The notes under the pieces were generated by a model, which saw only the letters and a program-made list of their open reading frames with translations, did no database searches and was not told the DNA's origin. From Lachnospiraceae bacterium (GTDB lineage: Bacteria; Bacillota; Clostridia; Lachnospirales; Lachnospiraceae), in NCBI GenBank assembly GCA_021199495.1, contig JAJQHY010000027.1, positions 1 to 38,043 on the forward strand: a stretch of DNA of 38,043 nucleotides, read 5' to 3'. The position numbers and the translations under genes were made by a program. Below are positions 1 to 8,051 of this stretch, one piece after another. The stretch's first letter is position 1. Every line of letters starts with the position of its first letter.

Positions 1-24
1 GTTGCATTGCTGTTTATTTGTCAA
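1..24 (-). promoter_or_regulatory. Partial promoter, -35 box at the window edge
   Basis: On the minus strand a perfect -35 box (TTGACA, positions 19-24) lies so close to the left edge that its -10 box would fall just outside the window. It sits about 40 bases downstream of another strong promoter (59-87). Tandem strong promoters are common before rRNA operons in Bacillota, but the driven gene is not visible. Confidence 0.45.
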
Positions 25-58
25 GGTTCTGTTTTGTTGTTTCAGCGACAACTCGGTT

Positions 59-87
59 AATATATCACAGTTTTATTCGCTTGTCAA
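59..87 (-). promoter_or_regulatory. Strong promoter directed off the left edge
   Basis: Minus-strand TTGACA (82-87), a 17-base spacer and TATATT (59-64). It lies downstream of the tRNA-Ser gene and points out of the window. No open reading frame follows within the visible bases, so it probably drives a stable RNA or a gene beyond the edge. Confidence 0.6.
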
Positions 88-130
88 CAACTTTTTTAAT
101 TTATTTTTCCGGATTTTGGATCCAGGAAAA

Positions 131-218
131 CGCGGAAAGAGGGATTTGAACCCTCGCACCGGTTGCCCGATCTACACCCTTAGCAGGGGCGCCTCTTCAG
201 CCACTTGAGTATTTCCGC
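131..218 (-). tRNA. tRNA-Ser(GCU)
   Basis: A complete class II tRNA on the minus strand. The acceptor stem pairs GCGGAAA with TTTCCGC, the anticodon loop is CTGCTAA (anticodon GCT, reading AGC/AGU serine codons), there is a long variable arm, and the T loop is GGTTCAAATCC. The discriminator base is G, as usual for serine tRNAs. CCA is not encoded and must be added after transcription. It has its own perfect promoter 58 bases upstream. Confidence 0.95.
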
Positions 219-275
219 GTGCTGAATTACATCCGCTACCAAATGGTAACCGCTCTTTTTCAGAGAGCAGTTATG

Positions 276-304
276 ATTATACATATCAAATTTTGCTTTG
301 TCAA
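276..304 (-). promoter_or_regulatory. Consensus promoter of tRNA-Ser
   Basis: Minus-strand TTGACA (299-304), exactly 17 bases, then TATAAT (276-281): a perfect sigma-A consensus. It starts nine bases past the fumarase beta stop codon, so the tRNA is transcribed independently of the operon upstream. The leader before the tRNA contains a small GCTCTC/GAGAGC-like hairpin. Confidence 0.85.
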
Positions 305-312
305 CGAATTTT

Positions 313-843
313 TTAAGAAAATTCATATAAATTTCTACCCTGTGCATCAATCACGACAATCACCGGAAAATCTTCCACCCAGAGCCTGCGGATCGCCTCC
401 GTGCCCAGGTCGTCATACGCCATCACCTCGGAAGACTTAATCGCTTTGGACAAAAGCGCGCCCGCGCCTCCGACTGCCGCAAAATACACCGACCCGTTGC
501 GCACGATGGCATCAATCACAGCCTGCGACCGTTTGCCCTTGCCGATCATACCGCCAAGCCCCAGATCCAGAAGCTGCGGTGTATACCTGTCCATCCTGCT
601 GGCTGTGGTGGGCCCGGCTGAACCGATCGGCCGCCCTTCCCTCGCGGGAGACGGCCCCATATAGTAAATCAGATTTCCTTCTATATTAAAAGGAAGCTCT
701 TTTCCTTCGGCCAGCGCCTGTGCCATTCTTGCATGAGCTGCGTCCCGGGCCGTGTAAAGCGTTCCGGTAAGATAAACATAATCTCCAGCCTGCAGTGATA
801 CAGCCTCTTCTTTTGAAAATGGCGCTGTGATATGCTTTTCCAT
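313..843 (-). CDS. Class I fumarate hydratase, beta subunit (C-terminal domain)
   Basis: A 176-residue protein of the Fe-S hydro-lyase C-terminal family, which in two-subunit class I fumarases and L-tartrate dehydratases pairs with the cluster-carrying alpha subunit. It would complete the cytoplasmic enzyme that interconverts fumarate and (S)-malate. Visible family features are the early SLQAGDYVYLTGTLYTARD stretch, the GPSPAREG and SAGPTTASRMD segments in the middle and GKG at about residue 100. I chose the ATG at 843 over an upstream GTG-type start because AAAGGAGG sits at the right distance before it. The alpha subunit lies 13 bases upstream in the same operon. Fumarase and tartrate dehydratase cannot be told apart from the sequence alone, but fumarase is more usual in this context. 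Confidence 0.9.
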   Translation of the reverse strand: MEKHITAPFSKEEAVSLQAGDYVYLTGTLYTARDAAHARMAQALAEGKELPFNIEGNLIYYMGPSPAREGRPIGSAGPTTASRMDRYTPQLLDLGLGGMIGKGKRSQAVIDAIVRNGSVYFAAVGGAGALLSKAIKSSEVMAYDDLGTEAIRRLWVEDFPVIVVIDAQGRNLYEFS

Positions 844-856
844 AAAGCCTCCTTTA

Positions 857-1699
857 TTACAAGACGCGAACCGCGTGCCGGTTGACATGACAACAGATAT
901 TCACCGCTACCGGCAAGCCCGCAATATGTGTCGGGTAAGTATTGATATTCACCGCCAGCGCGGTACACCTGCCGCCCAGGCCGCCGGGGCCAATACCCGT
1001 CGCATTGATTTTCTCTAAAAGCTCCTGCTCCAGCTCTGCCACATAAGGAATGTCGGACCGGATATTCACCGGCCTGGTCAAGGCCTGTTTCGCTATAAGC
1101 GCGCACTTTTCAAAGGTACCGCCAATGCCAACCCCCACCACCATGGGCGGACAGGCATTAGGCCCCGCATCCTTCACCGCAGTCAGCACCACTTCTTTCA
1201 CGCCCTCCATACCGTCTGCGGGTTTCAGCATGAAAATACGGCTCATATTTTCACTGCCAAAGCCCTTCGGTGCGACGGTAATACGCACCTCATCTCCAGG
1301 CACAATCTGATAGTGAATTACCGCCGGGGTATTGTCCTTCGTATTCTCACGCAGCAGCGGGTCTTTCACCACGGATTTGCGAAGATACCCCTCCGTGTAG
1401 CCCCGCCGGACGCCCTCGTGAATGGCCTCCTCCAGGCTGCCGCCCGTAAAGTGCACCTCCTGACCCACTTCCACGAAAATCACGGCCATTCCGGTGTCCT
1501 GGCAGATCGGTATCATATCCTCGCCCGCAATCCGGAGATTTTCCTCCAGCTGTCCCAGAATCCGGCAGCCCAAAGCAGAAGTTTCCTGCTCCTTCGCGTC
1601 GGCGAGCGCTTCTTTCATATCCGGAGTCAGGAAATGATTGGCCTCAATGCACATTTCCCGGATGTTGTCTGTTATTTCTGAAACCGAAATTGTTCTCAT
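857..1699 (-). CDS. Class I fumarate hydratase, alpha subunit ([4Fe-4S])
   Basis: A 280-residue Fe-S hydro-lyase N-terminal family protein, the cluster-binding half of a two-subunit, oxygen-sensitive fumarase. Three cysteines sit in the expected cluster contexts: PICQDTGMA near residue 66, GPNACPPM near 182 and GGRCTALAV near 247. The ATG at 1699 (MRTISVSE) is chosen because it directly follows the stop codon of the HIT gene and matches the normal family start. Its ribosome site (GGGAAAA) is modest, so it may be translationally coupled. The neighbouring beta subunit completes the enzyme. Gene order proS-HIT-fumA-fumB puts it under the T-box leader unless an internal promoter exists; none is obvious. 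Confidence 0.92.
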   Translation of the reverse strand: MRTISVSEITDNIREMCIEANHFLTPDMKEALADAKEQETSALGCRILGQLEENLRIAGEDMIPICQDTGMAVIFVEVGQEVHFTGGSLEEAIHEGVRRGYTEGYLRKSVVKDPLLRENTKDNTPAVIHYQIVPGDEVRITVAPKGFGSENMSRIFMLKPADGMEGVKEVVLTAVKDAGPNACPPMVVGVGIGGTFEKCALIAKQALTRPVNIRSDIPYVAELEQELLEKINATGIGPGGLGGRCTALAVNINTYPTHIAGLPVAVNICCHVNRHAVRVL

Positions 1700-1700
1700 T

Positions 1701-2114
1701 TTATTTTCCCAAAATCTGTGCCTGAATGGCATCCATCTCTTCCGCCGGCAGCTCCTGCGGTTTCCAGGTCACCATCGCCGGACCATCCGCATAGCGCGGA
1801 ATTAAGTGGCAGTGGAAATGAAACACCGTCTGACCGGCCGCCTCACCGTTGTTCTGCACGATATTGATACCGTCCGCGTTTAAATTCTTCGTCAGTTGAT
1901 CCGCCATCTTTTTCGCCAGCATCATCACCTTTCCGGCAGTCTCAGCCGGGATTTCATGAATGTCACTGTAATGGTCCTTCGGCAAAATCAGAACATGCCC
2001 CTTTGATGCGGGACTCGCGTCCATAATCACATTGAACTCCTCATCCTCGTACACGCTTCTGGTGGGGATGTCCCCGTTTGCCAGTTTGCAGAAAATGCAA
2101 TCGTCTCTTTTCAT
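1701..2114 (-). CDS. HIT family nucleotide-binding hydrolase
   Basis: A 137-residue histidine triad protein, a cytoplasmic nucleotide hydrolase/transferase of the Hint-like group. The signature HFHCHLIPR (HxHxH) lies near residues 98-106, and the N-terminal CIFCKLANG keeps the two cysteines that often help bind zinc in Hint-type proteins. The start at ATG 2114 (MKRDDCIF) is the family-typical start and has GGAAAGG upstream. A longer reading from 2174 would overlap proS by about 20 codons and is unlikely. It begins two bases after the proS stop and ends just before the fumarase alpha start. Hint proteins of this type can split aminoacyl-adenylates, which gives a plausible link to the synthetase upstream, but that is inference. 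Confidence 0.93.
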   Translation of the reverse strand: MKRDDCIFCKLANGDIPTRSVYEDEEFNVIMDASPASKGHVLILPKDHYSDIHEIPAETAGKVMMLAKKMADQLTKNLNADGINIVQNNGEAAGQTVFHFHCHLIPRYADGPAMVTWKPQELPAEEMDAIQAQILGK

Positions 2115-2116
2115 AA

Positions 2117-3553
2117 TCAATACGCCTTTCCCCAGTAAACCATTTTCTTTGCCGGCCTGCCGCAGCAGACGCACACGTCGGACAGATGCTCCTGTTCAAA
2201 GGGCATACAGCGGCTGGTCACTGATAATTTCTCCTTAATCTGATCCTCACAGGCCTGATCACCGCACCACATGGCTTTCACGAAGCCGGTTTTTTCAGTG
2301 AAAATATTTTCCAGTTCCTCCATATTCAATGCGGTCCAGGTGTGATTGTCGCGGTGAACCCTTGCCTTTTCAAGCATGTCGTGCTGCATGGCGTTAAGAA
2401 TTTCGCCGACCTTCTCCTCCAGCTCTTCAAAGGGCACATCGATCTTTTCAAAGGTATCTCTTCTGCAGATCACGCACTTGCTGGCCTCGATGTCCTTGGG
2501 GCCGACCTCGATGCGAAGCGGCACGCCCCGCATTTCCTGCTCCGCGAACTTCCAGCCGGGGCTCTTGTCGGAGTCGTCCACCTTGACGCGAAAGCCCTTT
2601 GCGATCAGGCGGTCTCTTAACTCTGCCGCTTTATCCAGCACACCTTCTTTTTTCTGCTGAATCGGGATGATCATGACGTGCGTGGGCGCCACCTTCGGGG
2701 GCAGACACAGGCCACGGTTGTCGCCGTGCACCATGATAATCGCGCCGATTAAGCGGGTCGTCATCCCCCAGGAGGTCTGGTGCACATATTTCAGTTTATT
2801 ATCTTTATCCGTAAACTGGATGTCGAAGGCTTTTGCGAAGCCGTCGCCGAAATTATGGCTGGTGCCGCTCTGCAGTGCCTTGCCGTCATGCATCAGGGCC
2901 TCGATGGTATAGGTCGCCTCCGCGCCGGCAAACTTTTCTTTGTCGGTTTTGCGGCCCTTGATGACCGGAATTGCCAGCACCTGCTCGCAGAAATCCGCGT
3001 ACACGTTCAGCATCTGTAATGTCCGCTCCTCGGCCTCCTCAGCGGTCGCGTGCGCGGTATGGCCCTCCTGCCACAAAAACTCACGACTGCGCAGGAAGGG
3101 GCGGGTCTCCTTCTCCCAGCGGACGACGCTGCACCACTGGTTGTAGACCTTGGGCAGATCTCTGTAGGAATGAATGTCATTTTTATAAAAATCGCAGAAC
3201 AGAGTCTCCGATGTGGGACGCACACAGAGCCGCTCCTGCAGCGGCTGCAGGCCGCCGTGGGTCACCCAGGCCACCTCGGGCGCGAAACCCTCCACATGGT
3301 CCTTTTCCTTATTTAATAAGCTCTCCGGGATAAACATGGGCATATACACATTCTCCACGCCTACCGCTTTGAACCTTGCGTCCAGCTGAGACTGGATCAG
3401 CTCCCAGATCGCGTAGCCCGCGGGCTTGATTGCCATGCAGCCCTTCACGGAAGTATATTCGATCAGCTCCGCCTTTTTGACCACATCCGTGTACCACTGG
3501 GCGAAATCCTCCTCCATGGGTGTGATCGCTTCCACCATTTTTTTGTCAGCCAT
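2117..3553 (-). CDS. proS: Prolyl-tRNA synthetase, archaeal/eukaryote type
   Basis: A 478-residue class II synthetase that charges tRNA-Pro. It is the short form without the inserted editing domain of the E. coli enzyme. Motif 2 appears as [16 protein letters not shown] near residue 150 and motif 3 as [11 protein letters not shown] near 275. The C-terminal zinc-type domain retains its cysteines (CGDQAC, then CVCCGRPAK) and ends in the typical aromatic tail (VYWGKAY). A strong GGAGGAGG site precedes the ATG at 3553. A T-box leader and promoter lie directly upstream, fitting control by uncharged tRNA-Pro. The HIT and fumarase genes follow almost without gaps. Confidence 0.97.
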   Translation of the reverse strand: MADKKMVEAITPMEEDFAQWYTDVVKKAELIEYTSVKGCMAIKPAGYAIWELIQSQLDARFKAVGVENVYMPMFIPESLLNKEKDHVEGFAPEVAWVTHGGLQPLQERLCVRPTSETLFCDFYKNDIHSYRDLPKVYNQWCSVVRWEKETRPFLRSREFLWQEGHTAHATAEEAEERTLQMLNVYADFCEQVLAIPVIKGRKTDKEKFAGAEATYTIEALMHDGKALQSGTSHNFGDGFAKAFDIQFTDKDNKLKYVHQTSWGMTTRLIGAIIMVHGDNRGLCLPPKVAPTHVMIIPIQQKKEGVLDKAAELRDRLIAKGFRVKVDDSDKSPGWKFAEQEMRGVPLRIEVGPKDIEASKCVICRRDTFEKIDVPFEELEEKVGEILNAMQHDMLEKARVHRDNHTWTALNMEELENIFTEKTGFVKAMWCGDQACEDQIKEKLSVTSRCMPFEQEHLSDVCVCCGRPAKKMVYWGKAY

Positions 3554-3582
3554 TTTCTTTCCTCCTCCTGCCGAAACATAGT

Positions 3583-3809
3583 AAAATCAACGAAAGGGCA
3601 GCACACCGCTCCTCCCACAAGGGACCGGAGACCGGCGGTACCACCCTTTTTTATGCTCTCACATACACTCTTAGCCGTTAACGCCGGCTTACGTTGCGCT
3701 TTCGCGAAAAGCTCCCCGGAGGGTTTCCGTCATCCGCGGCAGGAATTCGCACCATCCATTCCCTCTCTGCAGCCCGATTCTACGTACTTGCCCGGTTCTT
3801 TGCTCATGT
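3583..3809 (-). promoter_or_regulatory. T-box leader controlling proS
   Basis: The minus-strand leader contains the canonical T-box sequence GGGTGGTACCGC (about 3635-3646). Around it I can fold an antiterminator (3619-3648): AAGGG pairs with CCCTT, the TGGTACC bulge is presented to the tRNA acceptor end, and CCGG/CCGG closes the tip. The competing structure would pair ACCGC with GCGGT just downstream and is followed by an interrupted T tract. An AGTA-containing stem I lies near 3781-3790. The proline specifier codon cannot be fixed by eye; a CCT or CCG in the region around 3738-3750 is possible. Confidence 0.88.
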
Positions 3810-3815
3810 GTCCAA

Positions 3816-3844
3816 ATTCTAAAATAATTTTGCCGATGTGTCAA
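3816..3844 (-). promoter_or_regulatory. Promoter of the T-box-proS operon
   Basis: Minus-strand TTGACA (3839-3844), 17 bases, TAGAAT (3816-3821). Transcription would begin near 3809, at the start of the T-box leader. It is well separated from the ABC transporter gene that ends at 3944. Confidence 0.8.
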
Positions 3845-3943
3845 GCATTTTTATATCATTTACGCCTGGTCTGCCGCTGTTTTCAGTCACCAGGTGCACA
3901 AAATCAGGCGTCGAGTATGTCTGCAGGAATAGTCCCTGCATTT

Positions 3944-5929
3944 TCAGCCGGCCTTAGGTTTATCTCCACCCTGATAATACCTCGCCTGCGCGTTCCAGAG
4001 TGCCGCATACCTTCCGCCCTCATCCTGAAGCAGCTCCTCGTGCCTTCCCTGTTGAATAATGTTTCCCTCCTCCATGACCAGAATACGGTCGCAGAATTTG
4101 CAGGAGGAAAGGCGGTGCGAGATAAATATGACAGTGCTGTCACGCAAAAGGGTATGTATATTTTCATAAATCACAGATTCGGAAAGCGGATCTAATGAAG
4201 ATGTTGGCTCATCCATAATAAAGATCGGTTCATCCTGGTACCGCGCGCGGGCGATCGCGATTTTCTGCATCTCACCGCCGGAGGCCTCGATCCCGTTCGG
4301 ATCAAGCTGACGGAAGAGCGAGCTGTCAAGCAGCTCACAAAAGCGGTCCGGCAGTCCCGCGAACCGGACGGACTCCCAAACCTTCTGCATGTCCGGCGAG
4401 GCACAGGCCGCGATATTTTCCTTAATCGGCAGAGCAAAGAGGCAAAAATCCTGGAAAACGGTGGAAATCCCGGCAAAGCCGTTCTCATCCGTATGAGCAG
4501 TCCCATTTACCAGAATGGTTCCCTTCTGCGGACGTAGCAGACCGCAAAGAAGCATAATCAATGTGCTTTTACCGCTGCCGTTTCGCCCGACCACCGCCAC
4601 ATGCTCACCCTTTCTGATTGTCAGATTGAGAGTGCGAATGCCAAATTCTTCCGCTCCCTTCCCGTAGGAGAAGTCCACGTTCCGGGCTACAACCGCGGTG
4701 TCCTGAGAACATTCTCCCGTCAATATATCCGAACCGGTCGGGGCATCCGTACATGTTGATGTGCTCTCCTCCATCTCTTGCCCTGGCACGGACCCAACGG
4801 CAGCACTCGCCTCATCATCACACGCTTCCGCTCTCCGCATAACCTTATTTCCGGCTTCGTCCCGAATGATCCCTCCGTTAACAGCACCGTGTCCATCTTC
4901 TGCCCCATCCTCTTGCTCCAGATGTTCCCAGAACGCGTCCAGCCAGAGAACTACGTCCTGATTTCTGACAGTCGCCTCACCTATCGCGACACAGCTGTCA
5001 TAAAACCGTTTCAGAATGCCGCTGAAACTGGTAAAGACACCGACCGTGATCATCCCCCGAAGCGCCAGCAGCCCCGTAAACAGGTAGATCAGACAGTTTG
5101 AAATCTGTTTACAGACCTGTCCGGCGCCGTTTACGGCAGCGGCCTTCTTTTCATAAGCCAGGCTTTTGCCATATTTCTGTGCATTTGCATCGTCAATCAA
5201 CTTTAAAATGATGCCGTCCTGCCTGAAAATCCGCACTTCCTTCGCGGTCTTTGTAAAACGCAGATACTCCCTGTCCAGATACCAGCCGATTTTATAGAGC
5301 GGCAGGATCTGCGTGTGATACGTTTTTCTGTGTGCCAGCAGACGAAATGACCGTCTCATTGAACCGGCAACTAAAACCGCATTTGCCAGAACCACTACCG
5401 CTGCCACAATCGCCGCCCATGTATCGGTCAGCGTCACATTGATCCCACTGCCGCATAAAGCGGCAGCCGCCGAAAGGATGGAAACCGCACAGCCAATCAC
5501 GCTGTTCATCATCTCAATCACGGACGATAATTTCACGTCATTTTCATCCGTCAGTTCATAGATTCTTCGTTTCTGGTTCTGAAAAGAATCACTCAGGAAC
5601 GTCTCGTAGCAAACCCTTGCAGACTTCTCCGCAATCAGACGGTTCTGTGTTGTCAGAAAGCGGCTGTTCTCGATCGCCAGCTGTTTTTCAATCACGGACA
5701 AAATCGACTGATACAGCAGATTGGCCAGCGTCAACGTCAGAACGGCCTGCACCAGCACCGACGTCTGTCTGCCAGCCAGTCCGTCGATCAACCGGGCTGC
5801 CAGCACCAGATTCACATAAGGAAAAGCAGTACTGAGGACAGTGCTCAGCAGATTACAGATAATCAGCCCCGGGTGCTGTTTCCATAACAGCGCAAATGTT
5901 TTCCGGTATAAAATATACGTCTTTTTCAC
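3944..5929 (-). CDS. ABC transporter half-exporter (membrane plus ATPase domains)
   Basis: A 661-residue type I exporter half: an N-terminal membrane domain with about six hydrophobic segments (residues ~15-330) fused to an ATPase domain. The ATPase shows Walker A GRNGSGKST (~442), signature ASGGEMQ (~546), Walker B IFIMDEP (~570) and a SHR H-loop. Between the domains lies an unusual acidic, repeat-poor insertion (~337-413) rich in E, D, G and S. I favour the GTG at 5929 because it overlaps the upstream gene's stop as GTGA and has GGGAGG seven bases before it; another in-frame GTG at 5935 is too close to that site. It most likely works as a heterodimer with the frameshifted half-transporter upstream. 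The substrate is unknown; peptides, lipids or drugs are typical for this class. Confidence 0.9.
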   Translation of the reverse strand: MKKTYILYRKTFALLWKQHPGLIICNLLSTVLSTAFPYVNLVLAARLIDGLAGRQTSVLVQAVLTLTLANLLYQSILSVIEKQLAIENSRFLTTQNRLIAEKSARVCYETFLSDSFQNQKRRIYELTDENDVKLSSVIEMMNSVIGCAVSILSAAAALCGSGINVTLTDTWAAIVAAVVVLANAVLVAGSMRRSFRLLAHRKTYHTQILPLYKIGWYLDREYLRFTKTAKEVRIFRQDGIILKLIDDANAQKYGKSLAYEKKAAAVNGAGQVCKQISNCLIYLFTGLLALRGMITVGVFTSFSGILKRFYDSCVAIGEATVRNQDVVLWLDAFWEHLEQEDGAEDGHGAVNGGIIRDEAGNKVMRRAEACDDEASAAVGSVPGQEMEESTSTCTDAPTGSDILTGECSQDTAVVARNVDFSYGKGAEEFGIRTLNLTIRKGEHVAVVGRNGSGKSTLIMLLCGLLRPQKGTILVNGTAHTDENGFAGISTVFQDFCLFALPIKENIAACASPDMQKVWESVRFAGLPDRFCELLDSSLFRQLDPNGIEASGGEMQKIAIARARYQDEPIFIMDEPTSSLDPLSESVIYENIHTLLRDSTVIFISHRLSSCKFCDRILVMEEGNIIQQGRHEELLQDEGGRYAALWNAQARYYQGGDKPKAG

Positions 5930-7708
5930 AGGCACACCTCCCGCAGCTCTTCTCTCTGATAGTTTCTTCGCTGGGTTTCAAACAGTTCGCGGTATTTTCC
6001 GCCCCGCTCCATCAGCTCTTTATGCGAGCCGGACTCCGCGATTTTTCCATTCTCCAGCAGGATGATTCTGTCGCAGAACAGGGTGGAGGCCAGCCGATGG
6101 GAAATGAAAAGGCTGATTTTTCCGTCCGAGAACTGATTATAATGACGGTAAAGATTTTGCTCCGCAATAGGGTCCAGAGCGGCGGTCGGCTCGTCTAAAA
6201 TCAGGCACTTCGACGGTTTATAAATTGCCCGTGCCAGCGCCAGCTTCTGCATCTCGCCGCCGGAAAGACTCACGGCGTCCGGATAAATCTCCTGGATAAA
6301 GCGTTTCTGCAAATCAAGGCCGGTCAGTCCGGCGTCCTCCACGCTCTTTTTAAGGCGCTCTGAATCCGCTTCGCCCAGCGCGATATTTTCCGCGATTGTC
6401 ATCGGCAGAACGCTGATTTCCTGAAAAACCGCTGAGAACATGGCGATATATTCCTGCGGGTCAAATTCAGTAATATCGATGCCGTTTAGCAATATCCGCC
6501 CTCCCGTGGGCGTCAGCAGACCGCTAAGCAGCAACGCCAGCGTTGTTTTCCCGGCGCCGTTTAAGCCGACAATGCCAGTTTTCTCTGCGCGTGACAGCTT
6601 CAGATTCAGATGGTCAATGATCAGATGACCGCTGCCGGGATAATGGTACGACACATTCAGGAATTCGATTGTCTCCGCCTCCTGAGGCAACGGCCTCTTT
6701 TCTTTCCGTCTGTCCGCCTCTTTCGAAAGGCAAAGAAAATCCGTCAGCTCCGCCACGTCCAGGCTGCATTTATGCGCCTGCTGCATGCCCTCCGCGATGC
6801 GTGAGAGCATGCCTGAAAAGGAAGCGGTCAGGCTGACATAAAAGACAAAATCTGCCACTGTCATTTCATACCGCATGTACAAATACACAAGGCACAGATA
6901 GGTGGCAGTATCCCGCAGGAAATGGACAATCGCGTTCATCCGCCGGTTTTGGCAGGCTGCCGTTTCACTCTCGCGCAAAACGCTGTCCTTTTGAGCCGCG
7001 AAGCGGTCATATTTTTCAAAAAGCCAGCCGCTCATGCGAAATATCCGCATATCCTTAGCGCACGCGGCGGCCCCGGCCTTACTGACAATATAGGCGATCC
7101 TGCGCTGCATGGGCGCCAGCAGGTCCCGGTAATACCGCTGTTTCCCGGCAGCACGTATATTGAGAAAATATGTCACCAGATAAGACACCGTCACCACAAG
7201 CGCCAGCGCCCAGTGAAGAGAGGAGAGAACAGATATATAAACCAGGAGGCCGATCATGCCGCAGGCCACATCCGCAACAGCCGACAAAAGCGCCACCACG
7301 CAGGGCTGCTCCCGGTTTACAGACGCACGAACATTGGAAAGCGACCTCTGATAGCCTGCGTCAAGCGTTTTTTTCGTAAGGAACCGTCATGCGTTCAACG
7401 TTAATCTGTCGGCCCAGGTCAGATTTCACCAGTTCAGCACCCAGTTTCATCCGGGACTGCGCCCAGACCGAAATCAGACTCAGGGCAGTGACCCCAAGCG
7501 CCAGGGACAGCAGCTCCGCCGCGAAATCATACATGCCACACTCGTCCGTAATGCACCGCACCAGCTGCCTGCTCATATAGCTGGTAAGCAGCGGCAGAAG
7601 CAACGCAGCCCCCGCACGCGCGGCCATAGACACGCAAATAAAACGTTTCCGTTCCCTGCACAAACGAAAGGAATATTGGACAGAGTGAATGATATCTTTG
7701 AAATGCAT
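5926..7708 (-). pseudogene. ABC half-exporter split by a frameshift
   Basis: Two reading frames together encode one full-length half-exporter of about 593 residues. The first (7708 down to 7361) gives the start of the membrane domain and stops just after PYEKNA. The second frame gives TLDAGYQRSLSNV, which joins it sensibly if one A is removed from the run of seven A at 7368-7374, and then continues through the rest of the membrane domain and the ATPase domain (Walker A GLNGAGKTT, signature LSGGEMQ, Walker B CLILDEPTAALD, SHR). All ATPase motifs are intact. The ribosome site GAGGGG precedes ATG 7708, and the stop overlaps the partner half-exporter. It could be a real knockout, a phase-variable tract, polymerase slippage, or a base-calling error; the shift needed is +1. 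Confidence 0.85.
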
Positions 7709-7762
7709 GAACCGGATCCCCTCTCTTTGAAGCGAAACACTATAAGTGAAATGCTTTAAATG

Positions 7763-7801
7763 AAAGCACTCCTGATTGCAGCCTTTTAATCGAAGTGCTT
7801 T
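7763..7801 (-). promoter_or_regulatory. Inverted repeat in the ABC operon leader
   Basis: AAAGCACT (7763-7770) and AGTGCTTT (7794-7801) form an 8-base dyad, with GATT/AATC pairing inside it. It lies 55-95 bases upstream of the ABC exporter start codon, downstream of the candidate promoter, and could act as a leader hairpin or an operator. Function is unknown. Confidence 0.4.
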
Positions 7802-7824
7802 TAGCAGAAGCAGTCTCTGAAAGG

Positions 7825-7853
7825 ATTATACCGCCGTATCTACACCAGAAACA
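7825..7853 (-). promoter_or_regulatory. Possible promoter of the ABC exporter operon
   Basis: Minus-strand TATAAT (7825-7830), with a weak -35 (TGTTTC, 7848-7853) 17 bases upstream. A perfect -10 with a poor -35 is compatible with an activator-dependent promoter. It is adjacent to a divergent plus-strand promoter. Confidence 0.35.
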
Positions 7854-7856
7854 GTC

Positions 7857-7885
7857 TTGATCTGCATACCGTTTTGCAGTATAAT
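7857..7885 (+). promoter_or_regulatory. Promoter-like site before a possible short RNA
   Basis: Plus-strand TTGATC (7857-7862), 17 bases, TATAAT (7880-7885). No gene on the plus strand follows; a perfect terminator hairpin ends about 110 bases downstream. Confidence 0.5.
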
Positions 7886-7891
7886 ATTAGT

Positions 7892-7995
7892 GGAAAAAGG
7901 CGCGCCTGTCAGCAAAAGCACTGACCCCGCCCCGAACCCGAAATGTAAATATCCTGAAGAGAATCTTAAAATCCGGGGTAACTGCCCCGGATTTT
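7892..7995 (+). ncRNA. Candidate small RNA
   Basis: Predicted from architecture only: a good promoter at 7857-7885, then about 100 bases that do not match any protein or RNA family I recognise, ending in an 11-base perfect hairpin followed by T residues. A reading frame beginning at GTG 7890 runs through the hairpin into sequence antisense to the pseudouridine synthase gene, so a protein seems unlikely. Expression is unproven. Confidence 0.3.
7968..7995. terminator. Bidirectional rho-independent terminator
   Basis: AAAATCCGGGG (7968-7978), a six-base loop and CCCCGGATTTT (7985-7995) form a perfect 11-base stem with T tracts on either strand. It lies 57 bases beyond the stop of the RluA-family gene, which it most likely terminates; it could also end the plus-strand transcript from 7892. 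Confidence 0.85.
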
Positions 7996-8051
7996 ATGCG
8001 TTGTCATTCTGTAATTGTCTAAAGATGTATTCTGCTTTGTCCTCATTCTTT

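Noticed and set aside
3653-4195. 180-codon plus-strand ORF
   Set aside because: It lies antisense over the T-box leader and the end of the ABC gene, with no ribosome site or recognisable family.
7371-7377. Classical -1 programmed frameshift (A AAA AAC) in the ABC gene
   Set aside because: The downstream frame requires a +1 shift or loss of one A, not -1, so the slippery heptamer would not restore the protein.
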